From the NCBI RefSeq assembly GCF_016406125.1, contig NZ_CP066339.1, positions 2,418,001 through 2,482,000 of the forward strand: a stretch of DNA of 64,000 bases, read 5' to 3'. Source of the DNA: Alicyclobacillus sp. SO9 (GTDB lineage Bacteria > Bacillota > Bacilli > Alicyclobacillales > Alicyclobacillaceae). Made by a program: the position numbers and the translations under genes. The notes beneath the pieces were generated by a model. It did not search any database and had not been told where the DNA came from. It was given only the letters and a program-made list of their open reading frames with translations. Shown piece after piece: positions 18,001-26,324 of the stretch (position 1 is its first letter; each line of letters begins with the position of its first letter).

Positions 18001-18243
18001 ATGCGGGTTATTCTCAAGGACTCTCACAGCTTCAAGAAATTACTCGTCCTTAAAGGGTATTCTCAGCGTGGGTTTGGAAGGGCTGTCGGTATATCGGCAG
18101 GGTACGCAAGCCAAGTCAGTAATGGCATGCGATGTCCCAGTGCATCAGTGGCAAAGAGAATTACCGAAGTGCTTGAGATTGAATTCGGTGATATTTTTTT
18201 TATAGATGATGATTGCAATAGTAATCAAAATAATTCCGCATAG
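18001..18243 (+). CDS. Cro-like XRE family regulator
   Basis: 80 residues from ATG 18001 with AAAAAGGAGGG upstream; the open frame extends further 5' but has no site there and would cross the promoter. A helix-turn-helix fills most of the protein (LLVLKGYSQRGFGRAVGISA, then GYASQVSNGMRCPSASVAKR). First gene of the rightward early transcript, divergent from the S24 repressor, so it is the likely Cro equivalent. Confidence 0.8.
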   Translation: MRVILKDSHSFKKLLVLKGYSQRGFGRAVGISAGYASQVSNGMRCPSASVAKRITEVLEIEFGDIFFIDDDCNSNQNNSA

Positions 18244-18259
18244 AAAGGATGTGGTGAAT

Positions 18260-18697
18260 GTGAAACGAGAACGAGTCACAACAGGAGAGACCTTCGGGAA
18301 TTTGTTGAGACGCTTGAGGGGTGACATGAGTCTACGCGATGCCGCAAAGAAGGCTAACGTCAGCCACGCTTACCTTGACAGAATTGAAAAAGGCATTGAC
18401 CCACGGAGCGGCAAGCGCATAGAGCCATCTGTGAGTGTTTTGAGGGCTCTGGCGACTGCCTACAACATTCCATCCGAATTGGCACTATCACTCGCTGGAT
18501 ATATTGACTCGCCGATTGTGGACGAGCAACGTGTGCGAGAGATTGTGCGAGAGGAGCTGGCGAAGGCAAGGGAAGAAGATGCCCAAGCCTTCGCGCAGGA
18601 GCACCAGAGATTCTTGGAGCAATCACCGTTTGATCATTCGAAAGCTAATCCTTACGACTCTTTAATTGTTCTTCAATCTTGCTCAACCGACGAGTGA
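18260..18697 (+). CDS. XRE family transcriptional regulator
   Basis: 145 residues from GTG 18260, with AAAGGA about 10 bases upstream. HTH at residues about 8-75 (FGNLLRRLRGDMSLRDAAKK, then SHAYLDRIEKGIDP), followed by a helical acidic tail. The 3' end overlaps the convergent gene at 18645-18899 by 53 bases. It is probably an early regulatory gene acting on phage promoters; its targets are unknown. Confidence 0.75.
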   Translation: MKRERVTTGETFGNLLRRLRGDMSLRDAAKKANVSHAYLDRIEKGIDPRSGKRIEPSVSVLRALATAYNIPSELALSLAGYIDSPIVDEQRVREIVREELAKAREEDAQAFAQEHQRFLEQSPFDHSKANPYDSLIVLQSCSTDE

Positions 18698-18899
18698 TGT
18701 CGCCGTCTACAGCGCCCGCATGGTTTAGAAGCCCGGCAATTGCTTCTGATGCTTGTTCGTTGTTTTTGTGAATCAACTCTACTACCAACTTCAACATTTC
18801 TTCGTCTGACTGATTACTGCGTTTGGTAAGTAATTCTGAGGCAGCATCCTGCAGTTCTTGTTTTGATAGAGCTGCCCAAAAGGTGAGTCCGATAGGCAT
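18645..18899 (-). CDS. Small helical protein, convergent with the XRE gene
   Basis: 84 residues. ATG at 18899 has GAAGGAGGAATAAT upstream, so the longer frame further upstream is not used. MPIGLTFWAALSKQELQDAA is followed by a Glu/Asn-rich helical part and a C-terminal coiled coil (DITRRLSKIEEQLKSRK). It is a leftward gene inside the rightward early region. Unknown function. Confidence 0.55.
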   Translation of the reverse strand: MPIGLTFWAALSKQELQDAASELLTKRSNQSDEEMLKLVVELIHKNNEQASEAIAGLLNHAGAVDGDITRRLSKIEEQLKSRKD

Positions 18900-19019
18900 A
18901 TTATTCCTCCTTCCGTAGTTTGATGGGTGGCACCAAATAACTTCGGTGGAGAAAGAAGGAATCCTGCGAAAGGCAACTGACCAAGCCGTGCGCTCATAGG
19001 CTAAACAGGGGGTGTTGAC

Positions 19020-19190
19020 GTGAAGGTGACATGTACCAACGAACCGAGTGATGAAGCAGCCAGAGCGTTCATGGGTGCCGTCTATCGTATGGCGCAGCGG
19101 CAGGCTCGCGAAATTCGAGCGAAGCAGCGTGAACAAGACGAACTGCTGGTAACGCTCAAGTCTACGCATACGCCTGATGATGCAGCCTAG
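19020..19190 (+). CDS. Small helical protein, 56 aa
   Basis: GTG at 19020 with AGGGGGTG 7 bases upstream and a TAG at 19188. The product starts MKVTCTNEPSDEAARAFMGA and continues as a charged amphipathic helix (QRQAREIRAKQREQDELL). Short proteins of this type are frequent in Firmicutes phage early regions. Unknown function. Confidence 0.5.
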   Translation: MKVTCTNEPSDEAARAFMGAVYRMAQRQAREIRAKQREQDELLVTLKSTHTPDDAA

Positions 19191-19222
19191 AGCTGGCGCG
19201 TAAGCGCTGGCCGTGGACGAGC

Positions 19223-19342
19223 TTATTCAGCAGTGATGCTGACGGCAATCGTGACATTGGCATGTTGACCAGCGAGTTCATCCGCTAACTCAGAGAGCAG
19301 TTCTTGTAGGAACTCAACGAGATTTTCAGCACGTACAGTCAT
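19223..19342 (-). CDS. Possible small protein, 39 aa
   Basis: ATG at 19342, AAGGGA about 9 bases upstream on the minus strand, TAA at 19225-19223. MTVRAENLVEFLQELLSELA and then a hydrophobic beta-like tail (ANVTIAVSITAE). The coding potential looks reasonable but the length makes it uncertain. Confidence 0.35.
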   Translation of the reverse strand: MTVRAENLVEFLQELLSELADELAGQHANVTIAVSITAE

Positions 19343-19381
19343 TTGAGTCAATCCCTTCATCCAGTTAAGGAGGTGATGTCG

Positions 19382-19498
19382 TTGAAGCAAATACCACCGG
19401 TCGGTTGGTCCAGCATTCGCTGGTTGGCGATTGGCATGATGCTGACGTTTCTATTTCTCATCTTTGTTGTCATTGCCGCGTCTCAAATTCTCGCCTGA
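19382..19498 (+). CDS. Single-pass membrane peptide, 38 aa
   Basis: TTG at 19382 with a strong AAGGAGGTG site; an ATG at 19376 is too close to the site. A short Trp-containing N-terminus (PPVGWSSIRW) is followed by one TM helix (MMLTFLFLIFVVIAASQIL) and the protein ends there. Such peptides in phage early regions are often of unknown function. Confidence 0.45.
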   Translation: MKQIPPVGWSSIRWLAIGMMLTFLFLIFVVIAASQILA

Positions 19499-19646
19499 CA
19501 AAAAGAGAAAGCCGTCGAGGATGACGGCGGAGGGCGAGGATGCCCGAAAGGATTTCCGGTGGGGTGGTACTTACGTTGCTTTCAATGTACAGCGGGATAC
19601 AGTGGCATATATAGAGAGATTCGGGACAAAAAGGAGGCGTATCAGC

Positions 19647-20156
19647 GTGTCAGTAGGACAAGCCATCAGAGATAGACGTAAAGAGCAAGGGCTGAAAGCA
19701 AGTGACTTAGGTCTGCCGTACACCGACAGCATGATTCGCAAAATTGAAAGTGGGGAACGTCGATTAGCCAAGGACGTCGCACCTCAGCTGGCGCAGAGTC
19801 TGGATCATCCAGCTTTGTACTTTGCACTTGCCAGAGAGTACTCGGGTGGATTCGGACCTGCGTGGTTAGACGGTGAGAACGTAGACCTGCACCGCTCAAG
19901 CGTTCGAGAGAAATGTATCGAGGAGTTGGAAGAGGCGCTGGTCTGGTTGGACAAGTCAGCTTCGAACAGACCGCCTGAAGCAGAAACGACTTCACAACGC
20001 AAAGGACGGCGCGAACATCTGCTGCAGGTCATGGACGCAGCGCAAGCCTGTTACGTGTATGTCGGCGTCCAGTGCGAAGCCTATGGGTTCTCGTTACTGG
20101 ATATCTCGAAGGAGCATTACAACAAACTGCGCAGCCTGCGCTACGTGAGGGGATGA
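19647..20156 (+). CDS. XRE-type HTH protein
   Basis: 169 residues from GTG 19647 (AAAAAGGAGG 8 bases upstream). HTH near the N-terminus (AIRDRRKEQGLKASDLG, YTDSMIRKIESGERRL), then a helical C-terminal half with no known domain. Its stop overlaps the next start (ATGA), so the two are translationally coupled. The 148 bases upstream hold a 6-bp hairpin (19511-19528) and no gene. Confidence 0.7.
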   Translation: MSVGQAIRDRRKEQGLKASDLGLPYTDSMIRKIESGERRLAKDVAPQLAQSLDHPALYFALAREYSGGFGPAWLDGENVDLHRSSVREKCIEELEEALVWLDKSASNRPPEAETTSQRKGRREHLLQVMDAAQACYVYVGVQCEAYGFSLLDISKEHYNKLRSLRYVRG

Positions 20157-20479
20157 AACAGCACATGTCAGAGCCCGTGAAGGAGCAAACGGTAGACATC
20201 CCGGTCGTTGGTTTGCATGGTAAGCGGCAAATGTGGGATGCCGAACTAAGCCTCGACACACTCATCCGTAGTCTCGAAGTTAACAAATACGTCGCATCCA
20301 AGACCGCCGAAAGAGCGACAGAGCAACTCAACGATGCAGAGTTATACAGTCCATCTTATTGGGAAGCCCGGATGCAAAAACTCGAGAGCGAAAGGCATCT
20401 GGAGACGTACATTCAATTGCTTGCGCAAGCCGCTGATACAAAGAAAAAGCTCCAGACCGCATTAAAGTCGGAGCGATAA
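20153..20479 (+). CDS. Hypothetical early phage protein, 108 aa
   Basis: ATG overlaps the stop of the preceding HTH gene. Starts MKQHMSEPVKEQTVDIPVVG; the C-terminal two thirds are helical and charged (WEARMQKLESERHLETYIQL). No membrane segment. I do not recognise the family. Coupling suggests it works with the upstream HTH protein. Confidence 0.6.
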   Translation: MKQHMSEPVKEQTVDIPVVGLHGKRQMWDAELSLDTLIRSLEVNKYVASKTAERATEQLNDAELYSPSYWEARMQKLESERHLETYIQLLAQAADTKKKLQTALKSER

Positions 20480-20517
20480 CGAATCATTCAGTACCAAGTA
20501 TATCACAAGGAGGACGA

Positions 20518-21057
20518 ATGAGGTTGGCGTACAAACGACGCAACCAGCACTTGGCGGAGCGGAACACGACTCACGGGTTGTCGCTTGACGAGAACGGAAA
20601 CAAAAGCCGTCTCTATGGCATTTGGGTTCGCATGCGTCAACGTTGTTCAGACAAGAATTCCACCGATTATCACCGATACGGAGGACGAGGAATCTCTGTT
20701 TGTCACGATTGGTCGGATTTCAAACAATTTCACGATTGGGCCATGGCACATGGGTACGAGGAACATCTTACGATTGAGCGCGTCGATGTGGACGGTAATT
20801 ACGAGCCTGTCAATTGCAAATGGGTGACGAGAACGGAACAGTCACGAAATAAATCCAACAATCACCTGGTTTCGTTTAGGGGAGATACTATGACGCTTGC
20901 AGAGTGGGAGCAGGTAACTGGAATATCTTCATCAACTATTCGCCAGAGGCTAGGGCGCGGTTGGAATGTAGAAAGAGCACTTACCACGCCTGTAGCACCG
21001 AGCATGAGAGGGAGATGGTCACGTGAGAATCGAGTTAAGAAGCTTAACGTTAACTAA
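20518..21057 (+). CDS. HNH/AP2-like phage endonuclease (homing type)
   Basis: 179 residues, ATG with AAGGAGG upstream. It contains the phage module RLYGIWVRMRQRCSDKNST, YHRYGGRGISVCHDW, HLTIERVDVDGNYEPVNCKW, found in many mobile phage endonucleases. A C-terminal HTH-like segment (MTLAEWEQVTGISSSTIRQR) would bind DNA. A second copy of the core module lies at 23914-24414, on the other side of the Rad50-like and RecT genes. The end overlaps the Rad50-like gene by 35 bases. Confidence 0.75.
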   Translation: MRLAYKRRNQHLAERNTTHGLSLDENGNKSRLYGIWVRMRQRCSDKNSTDYHRYGGRGISVCHDWSDFKQFHDWAMAHGYEEHLTIERVDVDGNYEPVNCKWVTRTEQSRNKSNNHLVSFRGDTMTLAEWEQVTGISSSTIRQRLGRGWNVERALTTPVAPSMRGRWSRENRVKKLNVN

Positions 21058-22990
21058 CTTCAAAGGCATACGTTCCTTAGGCATAAGTTTCTCACCTTTT
21101 ACGCAAATCTTTGGTGAAAATGCCACTGGCAAGACAAGCGTGGTCGATGCTTTCCTATGGCTGCTGTTTGATAAGGACAGCCAGAACAAAAAGGACTTTT
21201 CAGTGAAGACCCTGTCGCCGGATGGGAAGGAAGTTCACTTTCTTGACCACGCCGTTGAAGGTGTCCTGGTCGTAGACGGGAAGCCGGTCAAGCTACGTAA
21301 GGTATTCGCTGAGAAATGGACGAAGAAGCGTGGCTCGGCCACGGCTGAGTTTACTGGTCACACCACAACCTACTATATCGACGATGTACCAAAAAAGGCG
21401 AAGGAATACAAAGACTTCATTGATTCACTGGTCAACGAGGACGTGTTCCGGTTACTCACCAATCCAGTTTACTTCAACGTGTACATGAAATGGGAAGAAC
21501 GCAGAAAGACGCTCCTAGACATTGCGGGTGATGTATCGACCGATGAAGTTGTTGCCAGTAACAAAGCACTGAAGAATCTGCCAGCAATTCTTGGCGACCG
21601 AGAGATCGATGACCTTCGCAAAATAATCACCCAACAACGCAAGAAGATTAATGACGAGTTGCAGTCCATTCCAACACGTATTGATGAAGCCAACCGCTCC
21701 AAGCCGGATGTTGAGGGTTTGACTGAGTCCGACTTGAGCCGTGAGATTGAATCACTAAAGGCTCAAATCAGCTTGAAGGATTCCAAGATTGACCGTCTGC
21801 AGAACGGTACCGAGGTCGCAGAGCAACAGAACAAGCTTCGTGAAGTCGAGGGTGAACTGCTTGAAATCAAAAACAGCGCCAAGTCTAGCGTTGTGGACGA
21901 TGTGGCTGCTCAGCGCAAGGTGGTGTCTGATGCAGAGCAACGTGTTTATGAACTGACCTCCAAGATTAAATCCACCAATCGAATGATTGAGTCCAACAAC
22001 GAAACGCTCCAGGAACTGCGTGACAAAATCCAGCGTTTGGGTGCGCAATACAACGAAGTCAACGCAGAAGAGTTTTCACATGACGTTGACGGAACATGTC
22101 ATGCCTGCGGACAAGACCTGCCGGCAGACCAAGTGGAAGCTGCTCATCAGAAAGCGCTTGAAGAGTTCAACCGGAGCAAATCCAGTCGATTAGAAATCCT
22201 CAAAGACCGCGGCTTTAAAACGAAGGATGAGATTCAGAAACTCGAGTCCGAAAATCAAGAGTTATCCAGGCAAGCTGATAGGTTGAAGAACGAAGCCGAA
22301 GCCGCTGAATTCGAACTGGCAACTGCTAAGAAGAAACTCGAAGAACTCCAGTCCCAAGTCACGGACGTCGCCGAGTCTTCTGAGTACGTCGCCAAGGAAC
22401 AAGAACGTGTGTCCATCGCAAACAAGATTGCCAGTCTGCGCCAGTCGGTCTTGAACGATGTCCAGGAGATCCGCCAAGAACTGATGGACCTGCGCGATGA
22501 ACTGCGCCAGAAAGAAACGCAACTGTCCTTCTTCGGCCAGATTGAACGCATCGATGGCCGTATCGAAGAGCTCAAGCAACAAGAACGCAAGCTGGCATCT
22601 GAGTACGAAGAACTCGAGGAGCAGCTGTACATGACCGAAGAGTTCATCAAGACGAAGGTCAATCTGCTTGAGGACAAAATCAGCAGCAAGTTCAAATACG
22701 CACGGTTCAAATTGTTCGACGACCAAATCAACGGTGGTCTGAAAGAAACCTGCGAAACCTTGTACAAGGGTGTCCCATACAAGGACATGAACAACGCGGC
22801 TCGCATCAACATCGGCTTGGACATCATCAATACACTGTCCGAGCACTATGGTCTGACAGCTCCTATCTTTGTCGATAATGCCGAGGCTGTCACGGCTCTG
22901 GCCGAAACACAGAGTCAGGTGATTGCGCTGTATGTCAGCGCTGCTGATAAAAAGCTACGGGTCGAGCCCAGTATTGAGGAGGCGGTTTAA
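21023..22990 (+). CDS. Rad50/SbcC-like AAA ATPase of the phage recombination module
   Basis: 655 residues, GTG start. N-terminal P-loop (FGENATGKTSVVDAFLW), two long coiled-coil arms (about 190-340 and 380-545) around a zinc-hook CxxC (DGTCHACGQDL, about residue 360) and a C-terminal half with weak Walker B (APIFVDNAEAV). It is shorter than cellular SbcC and lacks a neighbouring SbcD. It sits directly upstream of recT (2-base gap) and an MBL-fold gene, an arrangement common in Firmicutes prophages. It probably processes double-strand ends for RecT. Confidence 0.88.
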   Translation: MRIELRSLTLTNFKGIRSLGISFSPFTQIFGENATGKTSVVDAFLWLLFDKDSQNKKDFSVKTLSPDGKEVHFLDHAVEGVLVVDGKPVKLRKVFAEKWTKKRGSATAEFTGHTTTYYIDDVPKKAKEYKDFIDSLVNEDVFRLLTNPVYFNVYMKWEERRKTLLDIAGDVSTDEVVASNKALKNLPAILGDREIDDLRKIITQQRKKINDELQSIPTRIDEANRSKPDVEGLTESDLSREIESLKAQISLKDSKIDRLQNGTEVAEQQNKLREVEGELLEIKNSAKSSVVDDVAAQRKVVSDAEQRVYELTSKIKSTNRMIESNNETLQELRDKIQRLGAQYNEVNAEEFSHDVDGTCHACGQDLPADQVEAAHQKALEEFNRSKSSRLEILKDRGFKTKDEIQKLESENQELSRQADRLKNEAEAAEFELATAKKKLEELQSQVTDVAESSEYVAKEQERVSIANKIASLRQSVLNDVQEIRQELMDLRDELRQKETQLSFFGQIERIDGRIEELKQQERKLASEYEELEEQLYMTEEFIKTKVNLLEDKISSKFKYARFKLFDDQINGGLKETCETLYKGVPYKDMNNAARINIGLDIINTLSEHYGLTAPIFVDNAEAVTALAETQSQVIALYVSAADKKLRVEPSIEEAV

Positions 22991-22992
22991 AG

Positions 22993-23883
22993 ATGGGAAA
23001 CGACGCACTGGCATTACTGAAAAAGGACACCGTCGATGTAGTTGCAGATAAAATCAAGCAGTTTCAGAACAAGAATGAACTGCACTTTCCAGCAAACTAC
23101 TCACCTGAGAACGCGTTGAAAAGTGCATGGCTCACTTTGCAGAGCACAGTTGACAAGGACAAAAATCCGGTACTTACGACCTGCACTCGCGACAGTATCG
23201 CCAACGCGCTGCTGGACATGGTTGTGCAGGGTCTGACACCGGCCAAGAATCAGGTGTACTTCATTCCTTATGGGAAGGCACTCACTTGTCAGCGCTCATA
23301 TTTTGGCACCATGGCCGTCACAAAGCGTGTGACTGGTGCTAAAGAGTTTTTTGCTGAAGTGGTCTACAAAGGGGATGACTTCGAGTTTGAAATCAACCGC
23401 GGACGCAAGACAGTAGTCAAGCACAAACAGACGATGGAGAGTATCAACGGCGGTGAAATTGTGGGCGCCTACTGCATGATTATCATGCCCGATGAGAGCG
23501 AACGAACTGAGTTCATGACCATGGATGAAATCAGACAAGCATGGAAGCAGTCGCGCATGAATCCAGACGCACCCAATAGTACACATAACAAGTTTCCTGC
23601 TGAAATGGCAAAGCGCACTGTTATCAACCGTGCCTGCAAGATCCTGATGAACACCAGTGATGACAGCAGTCTGGTGATGCGTACATTCGAGCGCCAAGGG
23701 GACGCTGCCGATGAGGCTGAGGTCCAGCAGGAAATTGCGGAGAACGCTAACCAGGAGACCATCGATATACCCTATAACGCTGATGATGATACGCCTGCTG
23801 AAGTGGACGCCACTCAGCAGGAACCAGAACCCGAGCAAGAGTCGCAACAGAAGCAAAGCACAGGGAGCGCGCCGTTCCTATGA
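22993..23883 (+). CDS. recT: RecT single-strand annealing protein
   Basis: 296 residues, ATG with GAGGAGG upstream. Family hallmarks: ALLKKDTVDVVADKI, LTTCTRDSIANALLDMVVQG, LTPAKNQVYFIPYGKALTC, FGTMAVTKRV, and a conserved KFPAEMAKRTVINRACKILM. The C-terminal 60 residues are an acidic, Gln-rich disordered tail. It anneals complementary strands during phage recombination. No RecE-type exonuclease gene is adjacent; the MBL-fold gene downstream is a candidate substitute. Confidence 0.95.
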   Translation: MGNDALALLKKDTVDVVADKIKQFQNKNELHFPANYSPENALKSAWLTLQSTVDKDKNPVLTTCTRDSIANALLDMVVQGLTPAKNQVYFIPYGKALTCQRSYFGTMAVTKRVTGAKEFFAEVVYKGDDFEFEINRGRKTVVKHKQTMESINGGEIVGAYCMIIMPDESERTEFMTMDEIRQAWKQSRMNPDAPNSTHNKFPAEMAKRTVINRACKILMNTSDDSSLVMRTFERQGDAADEAEVQQEIAENANQETIDIPYNADDDTPAEVDATQQEPEPEQESQQKQSTGSAPFL

Positions 23884-23913
23884 TACGCATTGAGCCGATT
23901 GGAGGTGTTTTGG

Positions 23914-24414
23914 ATGGCGAAGCGTAGCATCAAAGTGGTACCCGGGCAACGATACGCATCGCTCACTGTGATTCGGGAGGTGGAGCGAAAAAATAGTAAT
24001 CGCATGGTGTTGTGTAGATGTGATTGCGGAGCTGAACACGTCACACGCTTGAATTACCTACGCAGTGGTCACACGCGGTCTTGCGGTTGCCTAGTGGTTT
24101 CGAAGCTAACGAAGCATCGGCGCACTCATGGTCGTTCAAGAACGAGAATCTACGGAATATGGGCCGGAATGAAAAACAGGTGTTTTAACCCAAATGTTAA
24201 GTCTTACCCAGATTATGGGGCCAAAGGAGTTTTGGTATGTGAGGAATGGCTCTCGTTTGAGCCGTTCCTTCAGTGGGCACTTGCAAACGGTTATCGCGAT
24301 GACTTGACGATTGACAGGATAGACCCATATGGGGACTATGAGCCATCTAACTGTAGATGGGCAACGCGGTTGGAGCAGAGGCATAACCGCAGAGATTCGA
24401 GGGATGCAATGTGA
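23914..24414 (+). CDS. Second HNH/AP2-like phage endonuclease
   Basis: 166 residues from ATG 23914 (TTGGAGGTG site). The N-terminus has a zinc-finger-like set ([22 protein letters not shown]). The C-terminal module [55 protein letters not shown] is paralogous to that at 20518-21057. The different N-terminal domain should give different target recognition. It overlaps the next gene by GTGA. It is probably a mobile endonuclease inserted in the recombination operon. Confidence 0.75.
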   Translation: MAKRSIKVVPGQRYASLTVIREVERKNSNRMVLCRCDCGAEHVTRLNYLRSGHTRSCGCLVVSKLTKHRRTHGRSRTRIYGIWAGMKNRCFNPNVKSYPDYGAKGVLVCEEWLSFEPFLQWALANGYRDDLTIDRIDPYGDYEPSNCRWATRLEQRHNRRDSRDAM

Positions 24415-25118
24415 TTGAATTTCGGCCTTTGGCCTCCAGCAGTAACGGAAACTGTTATTACGTGTCGGACGGGAAAACGACATTGTTGCTTGAGTTAGGC
24501 GTGAAATTTAAGGAGATACAAAAGGCGCTCAGATTCAAAGTATCATCCGTCGATGCAGCGTTGGTAAGTCACAGTCATGCAGACCACAGCAAGTCAGTTC
24601 GGGATGCAATGAAAGCAGGGATTGATGTTTATGCATCCTCAGGTACATTCAGCGCGTTGGATGTCGGAGGACACCGGGCGCACGCCATTAAGTCAAAACG
24701 AGATTTTTTAATAGGATCGTGGCGCGTTCTCCCGTTTGATGTTGAACACGATGCGGATGAACCGTTGGGATTTCTTCTCACAAACAAACTCGACGAGAGG
24801 TTAGTTTTTATCACTGACAGTTACTATTGCCGGTACCGTTTTAACGGTCTGAATGTAGTTGCACTTGAAGCAAACTACAGCCTGCCGATACTAGACGACA
24901 ACATTGCGTCAGGCCGAGTACCGCATAGCCTGAGAGGACGGCTGTTGAGGTCTCACATGAGTCTGGAGACGGCCAAGGAGTTTCTGCAGGCAAACGATTT
25001 GTCCAGGGTGCAGGAAATTCACTTGATGCATTTGAGCGACACCAACAGCGACGAGGAACTGTTCAAGCGGGAAATACAAAAAGTTGCAGGCGTACCTGTG
25101 TACGTGGCGAGGAGGTAG
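24411..25118 (+). CDS. MBL-fold metallohydrolase (YycJ/WalJ-like)
   Basis: 235 residues, GTG overlapping the preceding stop. Metal motif [11 protein letters not shown] (HxHxDH), [20 protein letters not shown] at the N-terminus typical of YycJ, later FITDSYYC and [15 protein letters not shown]. YycJ/WalJ proteins are 5'-3' DNA exonucleases in some Firmicutes. Lying after recT, it could supply the resection normally done by RecE or lambda Exo. That role is inferred. Confidence 0.85.
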   Translation: MIEFRPLASSSNGNCYYVSDGKTTLLLELGVKFKEIQKALRFKVSSVDAALVSHSHADHSKSVRDAMKAGIDVYASSGTFSALDVGGHRAHAIKSKRDFLIGSWRVLPFDVEHDADEPLGFLLTNKLDERLVFITDSYYCRYRFNGLNVVALEANYSLPILDDNIASGRVPHSLRGRLLRSHMSLETAKEFLQANDLSRVQEIHLMHLSDTNSDEELFKREIQKVAGVPVYVARR

Positions 25119-25123
25119 GCGAA

Positions 25124-25375
25124 TTGGCGAAAATCGTGGGTTTGATTGTACCGAGCATCGGAACAGCATATCTGCTTGAGGGAGAACTCCCCACATCCGA
25201 ATTTCATCACGAGGGGCTGCACATCGTCACCGCTATTGAAATCAAGAATCAGTCCACTGAGTACGAGGACGGGATAGATAACAGCTTTACGGTCGTCGGT
25301 ACCGGTATCGAACGGGAGATCAACAACGTTCCTGTCATTGTGTTCTACGAGAAAGAAGCGAAATCGGATGTTTAA
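25124..25375 (+). CDS. Hypothetical early protein, 83 aa
   Basis: TTG start with GAGGAGG upstream. Begins MAKIVGLIVPSIGTAYLLEG and has mixed beta/loop composition with many acidic residues (STEYEDGIDNSFTVVG). Its end overlaps the LysM gene start. I do not recognise the family. It is not an SSB by motif. Confidence 0.6.
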   Translation: MAKIVGLIVPSIGTAYLLEGELPTSEFHHEGLHIVTAIEIKNQSTEYEDGIDNSFTVVGTGIEREINNVPVIVFYEKEAKSDV

Positions 25376-25721
25376 AGTCACCGAGCCGCAACCGCGCCCG
25401 TTGCGTCCAGTCGTTCCCGAACTGCCACAGCGTCAAGCCGTAACAGGCGTTGCTCTACTCAAGAAGATAGCGATTCTACTCATTATTGCGGTAGCAGTGG
25501 TATGCAGCTGGGAGGTCGGAAAGGCCAACAGCGCTATAGATACAAGCCACACGATACAGTACGTGGTCAAGCCAGGTGACACAGAGTACGGGATTATCGT
25601 TCGATTCAACCCAAACTCAAATGTGCGAGCACTCGAAGATTGGGTGAGTGCAAAGAACGGGCTGCATGATGCGCAAATATGGCCGGGACAAGTACTCACA
25701 GTCCCGGTAAAGGAGGGGTGA
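25368..25721 (+). CDS. Membrane-anchored LysM domain protein
   Basis: 117 residues from ATG 25368, overlapping the preceding stop. A Pro/Arg-rich cytoplasmic N-terminus is followed by one TM helix (IAILLIIAVAVVCSW) and a LysM-type domain (IQYVVKPGDTEYGIIVRFNP ... IWPGQVLTVPV) placed outside the membrane. LysM binds peptidoglycan N-acetylglucosamine. Its position in an early operon is unusual; a role in superinfection or wall modification is possible. Confidence 0.7.
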   Translation: MFKVTEPQPRPLRPVVPELPQRQAVTGVALLKKIAILLIIAVAVVCSWEVGKANSAIDTSHTIQYVVKPGDTEYGIIVRFNPNSNVRALEDWVSAKNGLHDAQIWPGQVLTVPVKEG

Positions 25722-25723
25722 AG

Positions 25724-25873
25724 ATGTCTGGATTTGCACGCAAAGTTCGACGGAACCAGATGCGTAAGCGCGGCGAGTTTGCAGCGAAGCATCGCGCAGC
25801 ACGTTATCGTCGTCGTGGACTCACATTTGACGCGACCCGTCAGTCATTCGTACATCGCAGCATCGTGAAATAA
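25724..25873 (+). CDS. Small very basic protein, 49 aa
   Basis: ATG 25724 with AAAGGAGGGG upstream. About a third Arg/Lys: MSGFARKVRRNQMRKRGEFA and HRAARYRRRGLTFD. Probably nucleic-acid binding. Unknown family. Confidence 0.55.
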   Translation: MSGFARKVRRNQMRKRGEFAAKHRAARYRRRGLTFDATRQSFVHRSIVK

Positions 25874-25920
25874 GTATACGCATTCTATCCATTTTCAGTA
25901 CAAGCACAGGAGGGATTTTG

Positions 25921-26295
25921 ATGAGCATTAATCTGTCGAAGCTGGCAGGCGGAGCCGTACAAGAACGGTTCGAGCAGGAATTCCAGCGCATCATTGAAAA
26001 CATCGCAGACCCGAACACTGACGCGAAGAAGAAACGCAAGTTGCAACTGACCTTGACTTTTGAGCCGAATGAAGACCGCAGCATTTCTGAACTGTCGATT
26101 GAATCAAAGATCACGACTGCACCGCCGATGGGCGTCAGTACTTCTCTGCTGATAGGCGCAGACAGTGACGGCGTTATCGCAAGCCGTGAAATCATGCAGA
26201 CGCGGTTGTTTGAAGACGAGGAATCAGAACCAACTGATGGACAGCAGCATCCGAAGGTCTCTTACATCGAATGGAAACAAGGCGGACAAGCCTAA
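25921..26295 (+). CDS. Phage 'replication terminator' family protein
   Basis: 124 residues, ATG with GGAGGGA upstream. Strong resemblance to a family common in Clostridium and Bacillus prophages: MSINLSKLAGGAVQERFEQE, IIENIADPNTDAKKKRKLQL, TLTFEPNEDRSISELSIESK. The family name comes from old annotation and does not prove function. It travels with the next gene. Confidence 0.75.
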   Translation: MSINLSKLAGGAVQERFEQEFQRIIENIADPNTDAKKKRKLQLTLTFEPNEDRSISELSIESKITTAPPMGVSTSLLIGADSDGVIASREIMQTRLFEDEESEPTDGQQHPKVSYIEWKQGGQA

Positions 26296-26324
26296 TCTAA
26301 CTAAAACATGGAGCGTGATGATTA

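Noticed and set aside
18645-19169. 174-residue leftward frame
   Set aside because: Only the last 84 codons have a ribosome site (GGAGG before 18899) and normal composition; the upstream part reads through other genes.
19464-20156. 230-residue version of the HTH protein
   Set aside because: The true start at 19647 has AAAAAGGAGG and gives a normal HTH N-terminus; the 61 extra codons are poor.
22255-22846. Two long leftward frames antisense to the Rad50-like gene
   Set aside because: Ser/Leu-rich shadow translation of coiled-coil codons, with no ribosome site or motif.
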